Assembly: GCA_030652475.1 (NCBI GenBank) | Contig: JAUSAO010000054.1 | Span: forward strand, 1 to 32,391 | Source: Gallionella sp. | GTDB taxonomy: Bacteria; Pseudomonadota; Gammaproteobacteria; Burkholderiales; Gallionellaceae | Direction: 5' to 3' | Length of the DNA stretch: 32,391 bases | The notes under the pieces: model-generated | Seen by the model: the letters and a program-made list of their open reading frames with translations, nothing else | What the model was told of the DNA's origin: nothing | Database searches by the model: none | Translations under genes and position numbers: made by a program | In this document: positions 1 to 10,042 of the stretch, in pieces | How positions within the stretch are numbered: the first letter of the stretch is position 1 | Layout of the letters: every line of letters begins with the position of its first letter

Positions 1-132
1 ATGACATGATGTGCCTCCTTGGTTGGTGTAAGTCAAGGATGACACCTCCAAAATTATGTGCAGGAAATTCTGATCAAATCAAGACGGCCCTTGGTATTTC
101 AGGCATTCCTTGACATTATTTTGTCCTGCTGA

Positions 133-846
133 TTACCGCGCGCCCTGATGACTGACAATGGGGCGGCCATGTTGGCGACAGAGACCACCAACGGACTGGC
201 TAAACTGAGCGTATTGCACCAGACTACTTTGCCGTATTCGCCTTACCAGAATGCAAAGCAGGAGTCTTTCTGGGGGCGCATTGAGGGACGCTTGATGGCG
301 TTGCTCGAAGGCGAACAAACTCTGACGCTGGATGCGCTCAATCTGGCCACGCAAGCCTGGACGGAACAGGAATATCACAGGACACGCCACACTGAAATCA
401 ACGCCACGCCGTTGGCACATTACCTCGCCGGCCCCACGGTGCGGCGTGACTGCCCCGCCACGGCGGTGCTGTCAGCCGCGTTCCGCGTTGAAGTCGAGCG
501 TAAACAGCGGCGTTCCGATGGAACGGTGAGCCTTGAAGGCGCGCGCTTCGAAATTCCCTCGCGCTACCGCCACCTTGAACGGGTGAATTTGCAGTATGCC
601 CGCTGGAATCTAACGTGGGTTGATCTGGTCGATCCGCGTACAGGCGCAATCCTGTGCCCCGTCAAACCGCTGGATAAATCAGCTAATGCCAACGGTCAAC
701 GCCGACGCTTGGCTCCGGCGAATACAGACCTGTCGCCACTACCGCCATCGGGCCTGCCTGCCTTGATGAGCGTGCTGCTAGCCGATTACGCCGCGACCGG
801 CGTGCCACCCGCCTACCTACCCACAACCGATAAGGAATCAGCATGA
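133..846 (+). pseudogene. DDE (rve) transposase, 5'-truncated
   Basis: This is the C-terminal part of a DDE integrase-type transposase. The reading frame opens after an in-frame TGA at 130-132. It holds the second catalytic Asp in the motif TDNG (just after the ATG at 148) and the catalytic Glu in NAKQESFWGRIEGRL about 38 residues later. A Mu-type C-terminal region with an RRSDGTVSLEGARFEIP-like segment follows. The first catalytic Asp and the N-terminal DNA-binding domains are missing, since full-length relatives are usually 400 residues or more and about 230 remain. Its stop overlaps the ATG of the following ATPase gene (ATGA), so the two were one transposition operon. The protein should be inactive in transposition. 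I could not assign an IS family. Confidence 0.85.
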
Positions 847-1688
847 ACCAGAAATTACTCGCCCTGTATGGACTCAAGTGGAATCCCTTCTCACCGGAAC
901 TGCCGGTTGAGGCGATTTACATACCACCGAAGATCGAGAATTTCTGCTGGCGCATTGAGCATGCGCAGATTCGGGAGGGCGGTTTCGCCATGATCCACGG
1001 CGACCCTGGCAGCGGTAAGAGCATCGTCTTACGCCTGTTGGCCGAACGGCTTAAGAAACTGCCTGACATTACCGTCGGCGCCATCAATCATCCGCAAAGC
1101 AATCTGGCCGACTTCTATCGCGAGCTCAGCGACATCTTCGCCGTACCGCTCAGGCCAAGCAATCGCTGGGGCGGTTTCAAGGCACTACGCGAGCGGTGGT
1201 TCAGCCATCTCGAAGCGAGCCGATGCCGACCTGTTCTACTCATCGACGAAGCCCAGGAAATGACACCGCAAGTGCTGTCTGAACTGCGCCTTCTGGCCAG
1301 CGCCCGTTTCGATTCACAGCCACTGTTGTGCATCGTTATGGCCGGTGATGCCAGATTAATTGATAAGCTACGCCGCGAAGAACTCATTCCCTTGGGGAGC
1401 CGGATACGTACCCGGCTTGCAACAGAGTTTGCCAGCCGCGATGATCTGTTGGCCTGTCTTGATCATTTAATGACCGGGGCTGGCAATGCCAGCCTGATGA
1501 CACCGCAACTGCGCCACACCTTGTGCGATCACGCCGCCGGCAATTACCGCATCATGACTACGCTGGCTGCCGAACTCCTCGCCGCAGCCGCACAACGCGA
1601 CTTAGCCGTGCTCGACGAGAAGCTCTATCTGGATGTGTTTGCACAACCCAGCCTGCCAACCCAGCGCCGCACAGCATCGGGGCGCTAA
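843..1688 (+). CDS. ExeA/TniB-like AAA ATPase, transposition helper
   Basis: A 281-residue AAA ATPase of the ExeA/AAA_22 type that accompanies DDE transposases. The N-terminus (YGLKWNPFSPE) matches the GL..NPF signature of this family. Walker A is GDPGSGKS at about residues 54-61 and Walker B is VLLIDEAQE near residue 137. By analogy with TniB and IstB it would bind ATP and DNA to direct the transposase to its target. It overlaps the transposase stop by four bases and looks intact although the transposase does not. ExeA itself (type II secretion) is an alternative family name, but the partner gene argues for transposition. Confidence 0.85.
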   Translation: MNQKLLALYGLKWNPFSPELPVEAIYIPPKIENFCWRIEHAQIREGGFAMIHGDPGSGKSIVLRLLAERLKKLPDITVGAINHPQSNLADFYRELSDIFAVPLRPSNRWGGFKALRERWFSHLEASRCRPVLLIDEAQEMTPQVLSELRLLASARFDSQPLLCIVMAGDARLIDKLRREELIPLGSRIRTRLATEFASRDDLLACLDHLMTGAGNASLMTPQLRHTLCDHAAGNYRIMTTLAAELLAAAAQRDLAVLDEKLYLDVFAQPSLPTQRRTASGR

Positions 1689-1707
1689 TCATTCATTGAG
1701 GAAAATC

Positions 1708-1917
1708 ATGTACTCCGATCCCATCTACCCATGCATCCCGCTGCCAAGACTGTCTGATAAGGCCGCTGTCGAAATTCTCGACTTCCTACAAGTGTTTACC
1801 AACGATTTTGAAAATCGATATAGCAACCAGATTCGCCGCTATTACGACGAACGCTCACGGCATCACATCGTGCAGACCGACCTATTTGAGACTGTTGGCG
1901 ATCCAGCAATATTCTGA
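1708..1917 (+). CDS. Small accessory protein of the transposon, unknown function
   Basis: A 69-residue protein beginning MYSDPIYPCIPLP. I chose the ATG at 1708 because a GAGG ribosome-binding site lies about 8 bases upstream; an in-frame ATG at 1633 lies inside the ATPase gene and has no such site. The middle is a predicted helix (SDKAAVEILDFLQVF) followed by a charged segment (RYYDERSRHH). It lies 19 bases after the ATPase stop and reads in the same direction, so it probably belongs to the same element. I recognise no domain. Confidence 0.6.
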   Translation: MYSDPIYPCIPLPRLSDKAAVEILDFLQVFTNDFENRYSNQIRRYYDERSRHHIVQTDLFETVGDPAIF

Positions 1918-1934
1918 CATTTAGCTCAATGATA

Positions 1935-1963
1935 AACGGCGCCAGTAAAAACCTGGCGCCGTT
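1935..1963. terminator. Hairpin between convergent genes, candidate terminator
   Basis: Perfect 11-bp inverted repeat AACGGCGCCAG / CTGGCGCCGTT with a 7-base loop. It is followed by TTTGC on the + strand and by TTTATC on the - strand. It sits between the end of the transposon gene on the + strand and the end of the helicase on the - strand, where a bidirectional terminator would be expected. The T-runs are short. Confidence 0.45.
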
Positions 1964-2016
1964 TTGCTTGAAATTCCATGACGCATCAACCATCACCAAT
2001 CGTGAACATCAAACCA

Positions 2017-3582
2017 TCAAATTAGCTGACCACACTCACCTACCCAACTACCGACTCGGTATCCATCTTCTGTTTTATATAGCGCAGGCACCAAACAATG
2101 CCCCTCTCGATCCGCGAATTCCTTGAGATAGCGAAATCCTTCTTCCCACTTATCTAACAAAGCCTCCCAACTCCAACCGGGTAAAGCTTCCAGCCGCATT
2201 TTGCGCTCTGCTGACATACTATCTTTCGTTGCTCGTTGCCTATACACCCAGCTACCGATTCGATATCCATCTGCCGTCTTGTAATCATAAGGAACTTTGG
2301 CATGCCCCTCCCGATCTGCGAATTCCTTGAGGTAGCGAAATCCTTCTTCCCACTGCTCCGAAATCACATCCCAAGTCCAAACAGGCAATGCCTCCAGCCG
2401 TGCTTTGCGCTCCGATGACATGCTGTCTTTCGTTGTTCGTTGCCTATTTACCCAGATACCGACTTGATATCCATCCGTCGTTTTGTAATCTTTAGGAACC
2501 TTGGCATGCCCCTCTCGATCCGCGAATTCCTTGAGGTAGCAAAATCCTTCTTCCCACTTATCTGACAAAGCCTCCCAACTCCAACCGGGTAAAGCTTCCA
2601 GCCGTGCTTTTCGCTCCGGTGACATGCTGTCTTTTTTTGTTCGTTGGGTGCTTACCCAAGTACCGACTCGATATCCATCTTCTGCTTTATGACCGCTGTG
2701 AACCTTGGCATGTCCCTCGCGATCTGCGAATTCCTTGAGGTAGCGAAATCCTTCTTCCCACTGCTCCGAAATTGCATCCCAACTCCAGTCGGGCAGCGCT
2801 TCCAGTTGTGCCTTGCGCTCCGGTGGCATGTTGTCTTTTGTTGCGCGTTGTTGACCTAACCATCCACCGACTCGATAGCCATCTTCTGCTTTATGACCAC
2901 TGGGAACCTTGGAATGCCCCTCTCGCTCAACGAATTCTTTGAGATAACGAAACCCTGTTTCCCATTTATCTGTGTTCGCATCCCAACTCCAACCGGGCAA
3001 AGCTTCCAGCCATGCTTTGCGCTCCGGTGTCATGCTGTCCTTTCTTGTTCGTTGGGATCCTACCCATCCACCGACTCGATAGCCATCTTCTGCTTTGTGT
3101 CCACTCGGAACCTTGGCATGCCCCTCACGATCCACGAATTCATTGAGGTAGCGGAATCCTTCTTCCCAATTATCTGCATGATAATCCCAACCCCAACCTG
3201 GCAATGCTTCCAGCCGTGCTTTGCACTCCGGCATCATGCTGTCTTTTGTTACACGTTGGGTACTTGCCCAGTTTCCCAACCGATAACCATCTGCCGATTT
3301 GTAACCATTAGGAACCTTGGCATGCCCCTCCCGATCTGCGAATTCCTTGAGGTAACGAAGCCCCTCTTCCCACATAGCTGAAAAAGCATCCCAGCTCCAA
3401 CTGGGTAATGCTTCCAGCCGTGTTTTGCGCTCCGGTGACATGCTGTCTTTTTTTGTTCGTTGGGTGCTTACCCAAGTACCAAGTCGATACCCATCTGCCG
3501 TTTTGTATAGCGCAGGCGGCGAACAATGCCCCTCCCGTTCAACAAGCGCCTCCAACAACCCAAACCAATAATTCCAAGATTC
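2017..3582 (-). repeat. Tandem 204-bp coding repeats (HA domains), about 7.6 copies
   Basis: The 3' part of the helicase gene is a tandem array with a 68-codon (204-bp) period. Each unit reads [17 protein letters not shown], then a K.P..YK..DGYR.G.W segment, then [17 protein letters not shown] and WSWD. Units differ mainly at the residues after EGH, around G.W and at the end. The units are close enough in DNA sequence to recombine, so copy number may vary among strains or be collapsed in an assembly. Confidence 0.95.
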
Positions 3583-5736
3583 AGTGACCTGATCCACCAG
3601 ATAAGTGCGCAATGCGCTGCCAAAATTTGCACCCACCGTAGCAGGCAAATCAATGCTGATTTTGCGCAGGCCATCGGCACTGATACCTGTACCGGATTTC
3701 CTGCCCATCTCAGTCCTAATCTGATCCAGTTCACAAGCCAGCACATCGTCGTGCGCCTTCAACGCATTCAGCACATCCCAAACAGGTTTGAAGTTGCTCG
3801 CCTCTATCGTGTCCTCGGCATTTTGTCCTGCTGCAATAAACACCGGCAATACGATCGTGCCAACCTTCTTGTCCGCACTCAATCGAATGGCGCGACCCAC
3901 GGCCTGGATGATGTCCACCTGGCTGCTGCGCGGGTCGATGAACGCCACGCCGTCGAGGGAAGGCACGTCCACGCCTTCGGACAGGCAGCGCGCATTGCTC
4001 AGTAGCCCCCTCCTCAATCCTCCCCCGCAAGCGGGAGAGGAGGCAATCGAGGAAGACAATGTTGAATTTTCGCCTCGTTCGTCTGCGCCCAGTGCTTTAA
4101 GCTGGTCGAGCTTGATCTTGCGTTTGTTGGCGGGCATATTGCCGGAGACGAAGTCGGTGCGCAGGGTTCCGCTGGGGCGATGTTCGTCGCTGATCCACTG
4201 CATGGTGTTTTGCATGTCGGTAGTGAAATCTTCGGCACGTTTGACGCGGCTGTGGAAGCTGATGATGCGCTTGAGGTCGTAGTCTTTGATGGCTTTGAGC
4301 AGGCCGATCTGGGCGGCGAGCGATTCGCTGTCTGTTTCGCGGGTTTGGCTTGGTTGATCTTTCTGATGATGCAACCCGCCGTACCCTCCCTCATCCCAAC
4401 CTTCCCCCAGCGGGGGAAGGGGCAAACGATTCGCTACGCGAGTTTCTCTTTCACCGCTCGTGCGGATGCTGACCAGTTCGCGGTTGGCGATCCACTGCGC
4501 GATGGTGGGGTCGTCCACGCCGATGATGACGACGCGGTAATCGGTGAGCAGTTTGCGTTCGATGGCTTTGCCGAACGGCAGGGCATACAGTACTTCGCCG
4601 AACAGGGCGGCGTTGTCCATGCCGACCACTTCGACCCCGCGATCTTCGGCGGCTTTATGGACGGTGCTGGAGTAGGTGCGCGGGGTGGCGGTGGCGAATA
4701 GGCGTTTGATGCTGCGTATCTGCAAATTGTCGAGGATGGCGGTGAAGTCGCTGCCGACCTTGCCCGCGCAACGGTGGGCTTCGTCCGCCACGGCCAGATC
4801 AAACGCGGGAATGGCCGGGTCGGCTTGGGCTGCGGCGATGACGGAAGAGGATTGGTAGGTAGAAAAGACCACGCGGTTGCCTGCGCCGCAGAGGAAACTC
4901 TTTACTTCGACCACATCGGATGTGACGGGAAAGGCCAGGTCGGCCACGCTGTGGATGGCTTCATCATTGCCTCGGGTGCCCACGGTTTGATCCGAGCAGA
5001 CGCACAGCACTTCAAACGGCGCAGCGGCGGCGAATGTCCATTCGCGCAGGAGCTGGGACAGCAGCCCCAGGGACGGAACCAGCACCAGGGTGCGTTGCGC
5101 GTTGAGGGCTTCCTTGATCCACAGCGTGACGTAAGTCTTTCCCGTGCCGCAGGCCATGATGAGCTGGCCGCGGTCGGCGGTTTGCAGCCCAAGCACGACG
5201 GCGGCTCGGGCTTCGATCTGGTGGTCGCGGGGTTCGGGGCGGGGTTTGCGCTTGGCTTGCGGGAGTGCGGCGAAGTTGGCGGGGTATTCCAGCGCGGATT
5301 TATCGAAATCGGAAAGCAGAAAACGAATGACGGGTTTGTCTTGCGCATCGCAGACTTGCTTTGCGTTCGCGCCGATACGGTCGGTGGTGGCGATCAGCAG
5401 GCGGTGCTGGATGCTTGGCCGGTTCGATTCGCTGAGAAATTTATCGACATCGTGTTTGGTAATGTCGTAGTCGGGCGAGTAGCACTTGGCTTGCACCGCC
5501 CAGTGATCGCCGTTCTTGTGGCGGAACACCAGATCAATGCCGCAGTCCGCCCCCCAGCGTCCCGGCCACTCATCCCACAGCCACACTTGCTCAACTTGCG
5601 TAGCCCATTCGGGATCGGCCTTCAGGAACCATTTGACGAAGTGCTCGAACTGCTTGCCGCGCTTGAGCGGGTCGGGGTCGAGACTTTGATAGAAATCAAG
5701 GAATGATGCGGGCATTTGGTTGATGGGTTTATTCAC
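2017..5736 (-). CDS. Nuclease-helicase with tandem helicase-associated (HA) repeats; candidate defence enzyme
   Basis: A 1239-residue protein. Residues 20-150 form an Mrr/PD-(D/E)XK-like nuclease domain: D68 in CGIDLV and the QAK motif at 82-84, preceded by [12 protein letters not shown], which resembles the N-terminus of type ISP restriction enzymes as I remember them. An SF2 helicase follows: motif I MACGTGKT (194-201), motif II DEAH (318-321), motif III TATP (349-352), motif V near 583-592 and motif [10 protein letters not shown] (611-618). From about residue 719 to the end there are seven 68-residue HA repeats and a truncated eighth ending [10 protein letters not shown]. Two palindromic-element inserts lie at residues 434-454 and 555-577. 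The start shown is GTG (5736); an ATG at 5715 is possible, and neither has a clear Shine-Dalgarno. No methyltransferase or specificity gene is adjacent. Restriction or anti-mobile-element activity is inference from domains. Confidence 0.85.
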   Translation of the reverse strand: MNKPINQMPASFLDFYQSLDPDPLKRGKQFEHFVKWFLKADPEWATQVEQVWLWDEWPGRWGADCGIDLVFRHKNGDHWAVQAKCYSPDYDITKHDVDKFLSESNRPSIQHRLLIATTDRIGANAKQVCDAQDKPVIRFLLSDFDKSALEYPANFAALPQAKRKPRPEPRDHQIEARAAVVLGLQTADRGQLIMACGTGKTYVTLWIKEALNAQRTLVLVPSLGLLSQLLREWTFAAAAPFEVLCVCSDQTVGTRGNDEAIHSVADLAFPVTSDVVEVKSFLCGAGNRVVFSTYQSSSVIAAAQADPAIPAFDLAVADEAHRCAGKVGSDFTAILDNLQIRSIKRLFATATPRTYSSTVHKAAEDRGVEVVGMDNAALFGEVLYALPFGKAIERKLLTDYRVVIIGVDDPTIAQWIANRELVSIRTSGERETRVANRLPLPPLGEGWDEGGYGGLHHQKDQPSQTRETDSESLAAQIGLLKAIKDYDLKRIISFHSRVKRAEDFTTDMQNTMQWISDEHRPSGTLRTDFVSGNMPANKRKIKLDQLKALGADERGENSTLSSSIASSPACGGGLRRGLLSNARCLSEGVDVPSLDGVAFIDPRSSQVDIIQAVGRAIRLSADKKVGTIVLPVFIAAGQNAEDTIEASNFKPVWDVLNALKAHDDVLACELDQIRTEMGRKSGTGISADGLRKISIDLPATVGANFGSALRTYLVDQVTESWNYWFGLLEALVEREGHCSPPALYKTADGYRLGTWVSTQRTKKDSMSPERKTRLEALPSWSWDAFSAMWEEGLRYLKEFADREGHAKVPNGYKSADGYRLGNWASTQRVTKDSMMPECKARLEALPGWGWDYHADNWEEGFRYLNEFVDREGHAKVPSGHKAEDGYRVGGWVGSQRTRKDSMTPERKAWLEALPGWSWDANTDKWETGFRYLKEFVEREGHSKVPSGHKAEDGYRVGGWLGQQRATKDNMPPERKAQLEALPDWSWDAISEQWEEGFRYLKEFADREGHAKVHSGHKAEDGYRVGTWVSTQRTKKDSMSPERKARLEALPGWSWEALSDKWEEGFCYLKEFADREGHAKVPKDYKTTDGYQVGIWVNRQRTTKDSMSSERKARLEALPVWTWDVISEQWEEGFRYLKEFADREGHAKVPYDYKTADGYRIGSWVYRQRATKDSMSAERKMRLEALPGWSWEALLDKWEEGFRYLKEFADREGHCLVPALYKTEDGYRVGSWVGECGQLI
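4006..4074. repeat. Palindromic element inserted in frame in the helicase gene (insert 2)
   Basis: Contains the inverted repeat CCTCCCCCGC / GCGGGAGAGG around 4019-4040. On the - strand it encodes about 22 residues including [12 protein letters not shown]. They interrupt what would otherwise read [20 protein letters not shown], directly before helicase motif V. The reading frame is kept. It has the G/C-rich arm composition of the elements at 4375-4440 and 14287-14361. Confidence 0.65.
4375..4440. repeat. Palindromic element inserted in frame in the helicase gene (insert 1)
   Basis: Carries the inverted repeat CCTTCCCCC / GGGGGAAGG at 4399-4420. On the - strand it is read as [18 protein letters not shown], a Pro/Gly-rich segment between the two helicase lobes that has no counterpart in helicase motifs. 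It resembles the [13 protein letters not shown] peptide made when this common bacterial palindromic repeat is translated. Confidence 0.65.
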
Positions 5737-5990
5737 AGGTGGTGAATGTAGAGCCGCGCCACTCGGGTGTCAAACGAGAATGCAAGTTCAATAATTGGGA
5801 ATAACATTTGAACAGCGGCTCATGTCTCATTGTTACTGTTACTGATCACGACCGTCAGCTTGCTGGCATCAAGTTTACAACCCTGGCTGTCGGTTACTGG
5901 CACACAGCCGACCGTGATGTTGCGATATTGCCTGAACTGAAGTTGACTATTAAGGTTGGTGTTCGGGTTGGTTATTCAGATTTCCGCATT

Positions 5991-6009
5991 GCGGCCATAC
6001 GCGGGCCGC
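5991..6009 (-). terminator. Hairpin just after nrdJ, possible terminator
   Basis: Inverted repeat GCGGCC / GGCCGC with a 7-base loop, starting 7 bases beyond the nrdJ stop codon on the - strand. There is no T-run, so it is either a weak terminator or only a mRNA 3' end stabiliser. Confidence 0.3.
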
Positions 6010-6015
6010 ATCTAA

Positions 6016-9000
6016 TTATCCGCAGGCCCCTATCGCTCCGCAACTGGTGCAGAATTCGCAGCCGTCCTTCTTGATCAGCGTGGCGTTGCCGCATTCCTTG
6101 CAGAGCTTGCCGGTCAGCGGTTTAATGCCGGTCGGTTTGATCTGGCCTTCGGGGATTTCCAGTACGCCCATCTGCTGCACCGGAAAACCGTGTTCGTCGA
6201 GCAGGCCCAGCATTGCGTAGCGATGGATGATCAGCTTGGCGACGTAGGATACGGTCGAGGGGTAGCTTTCCATCTTGGCATGTCCCGGCACACGCACCAT
6301 GAAATCGCCCAATGGTTCGCCGAAGTTGAGCAATTTGCGCAGCTTCATGCCTATCCAGGCCGGGTCGATCACGCGCATGTCCAGGCTCAATACCTTGCAC
6401 AATCCGTCCAGCGCACGCGGATACACGCCGGACAGCCACATCGAGTAGGGGCGGCGTTGCCCGTCCGGCAGTACCAGTTCCTTCAGGCCCAGCACGAAGT
6501 CGTCGCCGGTACCCGCGTTGGCAATGTCCACGGTCCAGCTCATGGTGCCGTCGGTGCCGGTTTTGGGTTCTTTTCTGGCGAACAGGGCGTCCATCATGGG
6601 GGTGGTTACGCCCTCGCATACTTCCAGTGCACCCAGTTGTTCTATGCGATATTTGAGCAAATGCGCGAACGCGGCGACCAGACTCGGCATGCGCGTCATT
6701 TCGCCACCGGGCGGCATAGGCATGTCGAAGGCGTCGTCACCGGCAGTCTTCATCAGCATTTCCAGTTTCATGCGTATCCATACCGGATCGAGGGTGCGCA
6801 TATCCATGGAGAGTGATTTTGCCAGCGCGCCCAGTCCGCGGGGCTGCTCAGAGCCGTTCACCCAGACCTCGAAGGGGTGGTTGCAGCCGTTGGAGGTGTG
6901 CGACACGAAGGCGACGAAGCTGCCGAGCGGGTGTTTTACTACGGGTGATGTCCAGCCCTCGCTGCCGGCGGGCAGTGCAGGACGACCCGGCCAGCGCAGG
7001 GAGGCGAGCGCCGGTTTGGGCGTGGCTTCCAGCACGATGCGTCTGTCCTGATCGAACATGAAGTCCTGCGGCTGTTCGTCTTTTTTGGGTTCCGGTGTGA
7101 TGGACAACACCGAACCCAGCACGCTGTTCGGCCTGTAGGTTGCCAAACCCTTCAGTCCGGCACGCCAGGCTTCGGTGTAAAGGTTTTTGAAGTCATCAAA
7201 GGGATAGTCGGCAGGTACGTTGACCGTCTTGCTGATCGATGTGTCGATATAGGGTGCAACGGCGGCGACCATTTTCATGTGGTCCAGCGCCGAAATTTCC
7301 AGTGCGGTGACGAAACTCTCAGGCAGATGATCCATATCGCCGCCCTGTTTTTTGTATAAACGCCAGGCGTGATCTTCCACCGAATAGTCTTTGGTCGTGC
7401 CATCCATCATGCGTTTTTTGCGCGTGTAAAACCAGGAAAAGGGTGGCTCGATACCGTTGGAGGCATTGTCGGCAAACGCGAGCGAGATGGTGCCGGTGGG
7501 CGCGATGGACAGCAGGTGGCTGTTACGTATGCCGTGCTGCCTTATATTTTTCTTTATCTCGTCCGGCAGACGCGAGGCGAAGCGCGGTTCGGCCAGATAC
7601 TGCTTGGCATCCAGCAGCGGGAATGCACCGCGTTCCTTGGCCAGTTCGATCGAGGCGGTGTAGGCCTCGTCGCGCATGATGCGTGTGATGTCGGCGGCAA
7701 AGGCACGCGCCTGATCGGTGTCGTAACGCAGTCCCAGCATCACCAGTGCGTCGCCCAGAGCGGTGTAGCCCAGCCCGATGCGGCGCTTGTTCTGCGCTTC
7801 CAGTTGTTGCTCCGGCAGCGGCCAGGCAGTCACGTCCAGCACGTTGTCCAGCATGCGCACCGCGACCTTGACTAGTTGTTTGAACGGTTCGTAATCGAAA
7901 CCGGCATGCACCGAGAACGGATTTTTTACCATGCGCGATAGATTGATCGAACCCAGACAGCAGCAGCCGTAAGGGGGCAGGGGTTGTTCAGCGCAGTTGT
8001 GAACATACAAGCCATTGGCATCAAAGGCATGCACCTCGGATACGGTCACGTCATACACGTCTTCCACGCCATCTTCTTCCAGTGAATGTACGGTTGCGAC
8101 GAAACGTTCCGCATTAGGCTTGCGCTGATAATTTGCCAGCAGGCCGTCCAGTTTCGTTTGTTTATCATAATCTGCAAAGCCGATCAGTTCGGCGTAACGC
8201 ACGATATTTTCGCCGCTGATGATGAGTTCATGCAGCGCCTGGCAGGCATATTCCTTGGACCCACCTTTGCCGTCCGGTAAGGTCTTTATGCCTTCGGGGC
8301 GGCGATTCTGGTAGATGGAGGCGATAATGCCGAGACGTTGCAGCATACGCTGCACGGCTTCCAGATTGCCGATGTTAATCTGCGTCAGCCGAACGCTGAT
8401 ACCTTTTTCCTGCGAGCCTTGCACCGAACCATCGGCATCGAACATGCCGCGCAATACGCCGCGATAGAAGTTGGATGAGCCGGTTTCCATTGCAGCGGTG
8501 AAGCGCTTGTTGCCCGGAGTCAGCCCCAGTTCCAGTGCCAGCGTGCGTAACGCGCCGGTTGCCAGGCGGTATTCGCCGCGGCCATCAATTGGTTTTTGCC
8601 AGCCGTTGAAGTCGCTGCGGTGCGGCAAGGTGCGCGCAGCCTGCTCGGCGGCAAGCATGACGCTGGCAACACCAGTGGACGGCGACATTTCACCGCCGTT
8701 GGCGATTTTTAATGCAGCCGTATCCCAAACGCTCAGCACCGCTTTGTCGTTCTTGAGTGTGCCGTCGCCGATCAGCAAGCCGATCAGATAACCTTCGTCT
8801 TCAGTGTGTGCGCCATTCCACGCCTGATGGTCACGATGATCGTGCAATACGATTTGATCGCAGACGCGCAGTTCACCCGCCTTGACCCATTCTGTTTCGC
8901 GGATGTGGCGTGTCATACGGGATACGCGCAGTACCTGGTGGTCGGAAGTTAGGCGTAATGAGTGGCCTTCCGTAGTTTTAAGGCGTAACACAGGTTTTGT

Positions 9001-9981
9001 GCCGGTGAAAAAGAATCCCTGCGATTCGGTCTGGTAGGACTTGCCGTCGATCAATGCGGCGAAGGGTTTTCCTATCAGTTCGCGCACCTGACGTGCACCG
9101 TGTCCTGTCATCACCCAAGTGTCGGCAGTGACGCAAGGATTGGTAGCCTCGATCACTTCACAATAAGACAGGTTGTTGTCGCGGTTCATCAGGTCGATGA
9201 ACAGTACGCCGGGTTCGGCGTGATCGTAGGTGCTCTCGATGATCTGGCGCCACAAGTCGGTGGCACGCACACGGCGATACACCCACTGACCATCTGCACG
9301 CTGCGCCGCACCGGCTTGCATCAGCGCATCGGCCGGTTTGGCAGCATGCACCAGTTCGAATTCCTGGTCGTTTTCAACCGCCTGCATCAGTGCATCGGTG
9401 ACGCCGACGGAAATATTGAAGTTGCGCAGATCGCCCTTGTCCTTGGCGCTGATGAATTTCTCGATGTCGGGGTGGTCGCAGCGCAGCACGCCCATCTGTG
9501 CGCCGCGCCGAGCACCGGCGGACTCGACTGTTTCGCAGGAGCGGTCAAATACACGCATGTAGGAAATCGGCCCGCTGGCGCGCGAGTTGGTACCTTTGAC
9601 GTGTGCGCCTTCGGGGCGGATGCTGGAAAAATCATAGCCGACGCCGCCGCCGCGCCGCATGGTTTCCGCAGCCTGCTGCAAGGCATCGTAGATGCCCGGT
9701 TTGCCGTCGGTGACGCCGGAAATGGCATCGCCCACCGGTTGCACAAAGCAGTTGATCAGTGTCGCCTGTATGGATAAGCCTGCCGCCGAGTTGATGCGCC
9801 CGGCCGGTACGAAACCGTTTTCCTGTGCGAGGAAAAACGCCTCTTCCCAGTGCGCGCGCTGTTCGGGCTTTTCGGCCTCCGCCAGACCGCGTGCGACGCG
9901 ATGGCGCACGTCCTGGATGGAAGTCTCTCCCGATTCGGCATATTTTTCCAGCAGGACTTCGATACTGATCTCTTGCGTCAT
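6016..9981 (-). CDS. nrdJ: Class II (adenosylcobalamin-dependent) ribonucleotide reductase with intein
   Basis: Reduces ribonucleotides to deoxyribonucleotides with a B12-generated thiyl radical, so it can work with or without oxygen. The precursor is 1321 residues from the ATG at 9981, chosen because GGAG lies about 10 bases upstream; an upstream in-frame start at 10047 falls within the regulatory region. Visible motifs include GRINSAAG, the redox Cys in NCFVQP (C78), the finger-loop motif [12 protein letters not shown] split by an intein at residues 283-662, and APTGTISL. After the core there are two TSCPD-like segments and a C-terminal zinc ribbon (CKECGN and CTSCGA). Without the intein the enzyme is about 941 residues, a normal size. 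It reads away from serB, with an NrdR box upstream. Confidence 0.95.
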   Translation of the reverse strand: MTQEISIEVLLEKYAESGETSIQDVRHRVARGLAEAEKPEQRAHWEEAFFLAQENGFVPAGRINSAAGLSIQATLINCFVQPVGDAISGVTDGKPGIYDALQQAAETMRRGGGVGYDFSSIRPEGAHVKGTNSRASGPISYMRVFDRSCETVESAGARRGAQMGVLRCDHPDIEKFISAKDKGDLRNFNISVGVTDALMQAVENDQEFELVHAAKPADALMQAGAAQRADGQWVYRRVRATDLWRQIIESTYDHAEPGVLFIDLMNRDNNLSYCEVIEATNPCVTADTWVMTGHGARQVRELIGKPFAALIDGKSYQTESQGFFFTGTKPVLRLKTTEGHSLRLTSDHQVLRVSRMTRHIRETEWVKAGELRVCDQIVLHDHRDHQAWNGAHTEDEGYLIGLLIGDGTLKNDKAVLSVWDTAALKIANGGEMSPSTGVASVMLAAEQAARTLPHRSDFNGWQKPIDGRGEYRLATGALRTLALELGLTPGNKRFTAAMETGSSNFYRGVLRGMFDADGSVQGSQEKGISVRLTQINIGNLEAVQRMLQRLGIIASIYQNRRPEGIKTLPDGKGGSKEYACQALHELIISGENIVRYAELIGFADYDKQTKLDGLLANYQRKPNAERFVATVHSLEEDGVEDVYDVTVSEVHAFDANGLYVHNCAEQPLPPYGCCCLGSINLSRMVKNPFSVHAGFDYEPFKQLVKVAVRMLDNVLDVTAWPLPEQQLEAQNKRRIGLGYTALGDALVMLGLRYDTDQARAFAADITRIMRDEAYTASIELAKERGAFPLLDAKQYLAEPRFASRLPDEIKKNIRQHGIRNSHLLSIAPTGTISLAFADNASNGIEPPFSWFYTRKKRMMDGTTKDYSVEDHAWRLYKKQGGDMDHLPESFVTALEISALDHMKMVAAVAPYIDTSISKTVNVPADYPFDDFKNLYTEAWRAGLKGLATYRPNSVLGSVLSITPEPKKDEQPQDFMFDQDRRIVLEATPKPALASLRWPGRPALPAGSEGWTSPVVKHPLGSFVAFVSHTSNGCNHPFEVWVNGSEQPRGLGALAKSLSMDMRTLDPVWIRMKLEMLMKTAGDDAFDMPMPPGGEMTRMPSLVAAFAHLLKYRIEQLGALEVCEGVTTPMMDALFARKEPKTGTDGTMSWTVDIANAGTGDDFVLGLKELVLPDGQRRPYSMWLSGVYPRALDGLCKVLSLDMRVIDPAWIGMKLRKLLNFGEPLGDFMVRVPGHAKMESYPSTVSYVAKLIIHRYAMLGLLDEHGFPVQQMGVLEIPEGQIKPTGIKPLTGKLCKECGNATLIKKDGCEFCTSCGAIGACG
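7996..9135 (-). mobile_element. Intein with LAGLIDADG homing endonuclease in NrdJ
   Basis: A 380-residue in-frame protein insertion. It begins with Cys ([13 protein letters not shown]), has the block-B motif TSDH, two LAGLIDADG motifs ([12 protein letters not shown] and [13 protein letters not shown]), and ends DANGLYVHN followed by Cys. All splicing residues (Cys1, block-B His, penultimate His, final Asn, +1 Cys) are present, so it is probably able to splice. The +1 residue is the NrdJ cysteine of NPCAEQ, equivalent to the radical cysteine of ribonucleotide reductases, so the unspliced enzyme must be inactive. The endonuclease motifs keep their acidic residues. Confidence 0.93.
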
Positions 9982-10010
9982 GGCAATGCTCTCCAGTTTG
10001 ATTGGTCCAC

Positions 10011-10029
10011 CAGATAGTGTATGTATCTG
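10011..10029. promoter_or_regulatory. Second, degenerate palindrome paired with the NrdR box
   Basis: CAGATA and TATCTG arms around seven bases. It does not match the NrdR consensus well on its own. The 31.5-bp centre-to-centre distance to the good box is the reason to list it. Confidence 0.35.
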
Positions 10030-10042
10030 ATAAAAAAGAAAA

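Noticed and set aside
1..132. Left inverted end of the transposon
   Set aside because: I compared TGAC-containing stretches at 1-132 with the region after 1917 and found no convincing terminal inverted repeat.
4774..5706. 310-codon + strand frame opposite the helicase N-terminus
   Set aside because: It is antisense to conserved nuclease and helicase motifs and has the low-complexity Gly/Ala/Val composition of a shadow frame.
5820..5973. 51-codon - strand frame reading like secreted or pilin-like protein (VGCVPVTDSQGCKLDAS)
   Set aside because: It has no start codon and an in-frame stop directly upstream. It may be a gene remnant, but one short stretch is not enough to annotate.
5808..6074. 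88-codon + strand frame in the gap between helicase and nrdJ
   Set aside because: It runs into the 3' end of nrdJ on the other strand, has no ribosome-binding site and no family signature.
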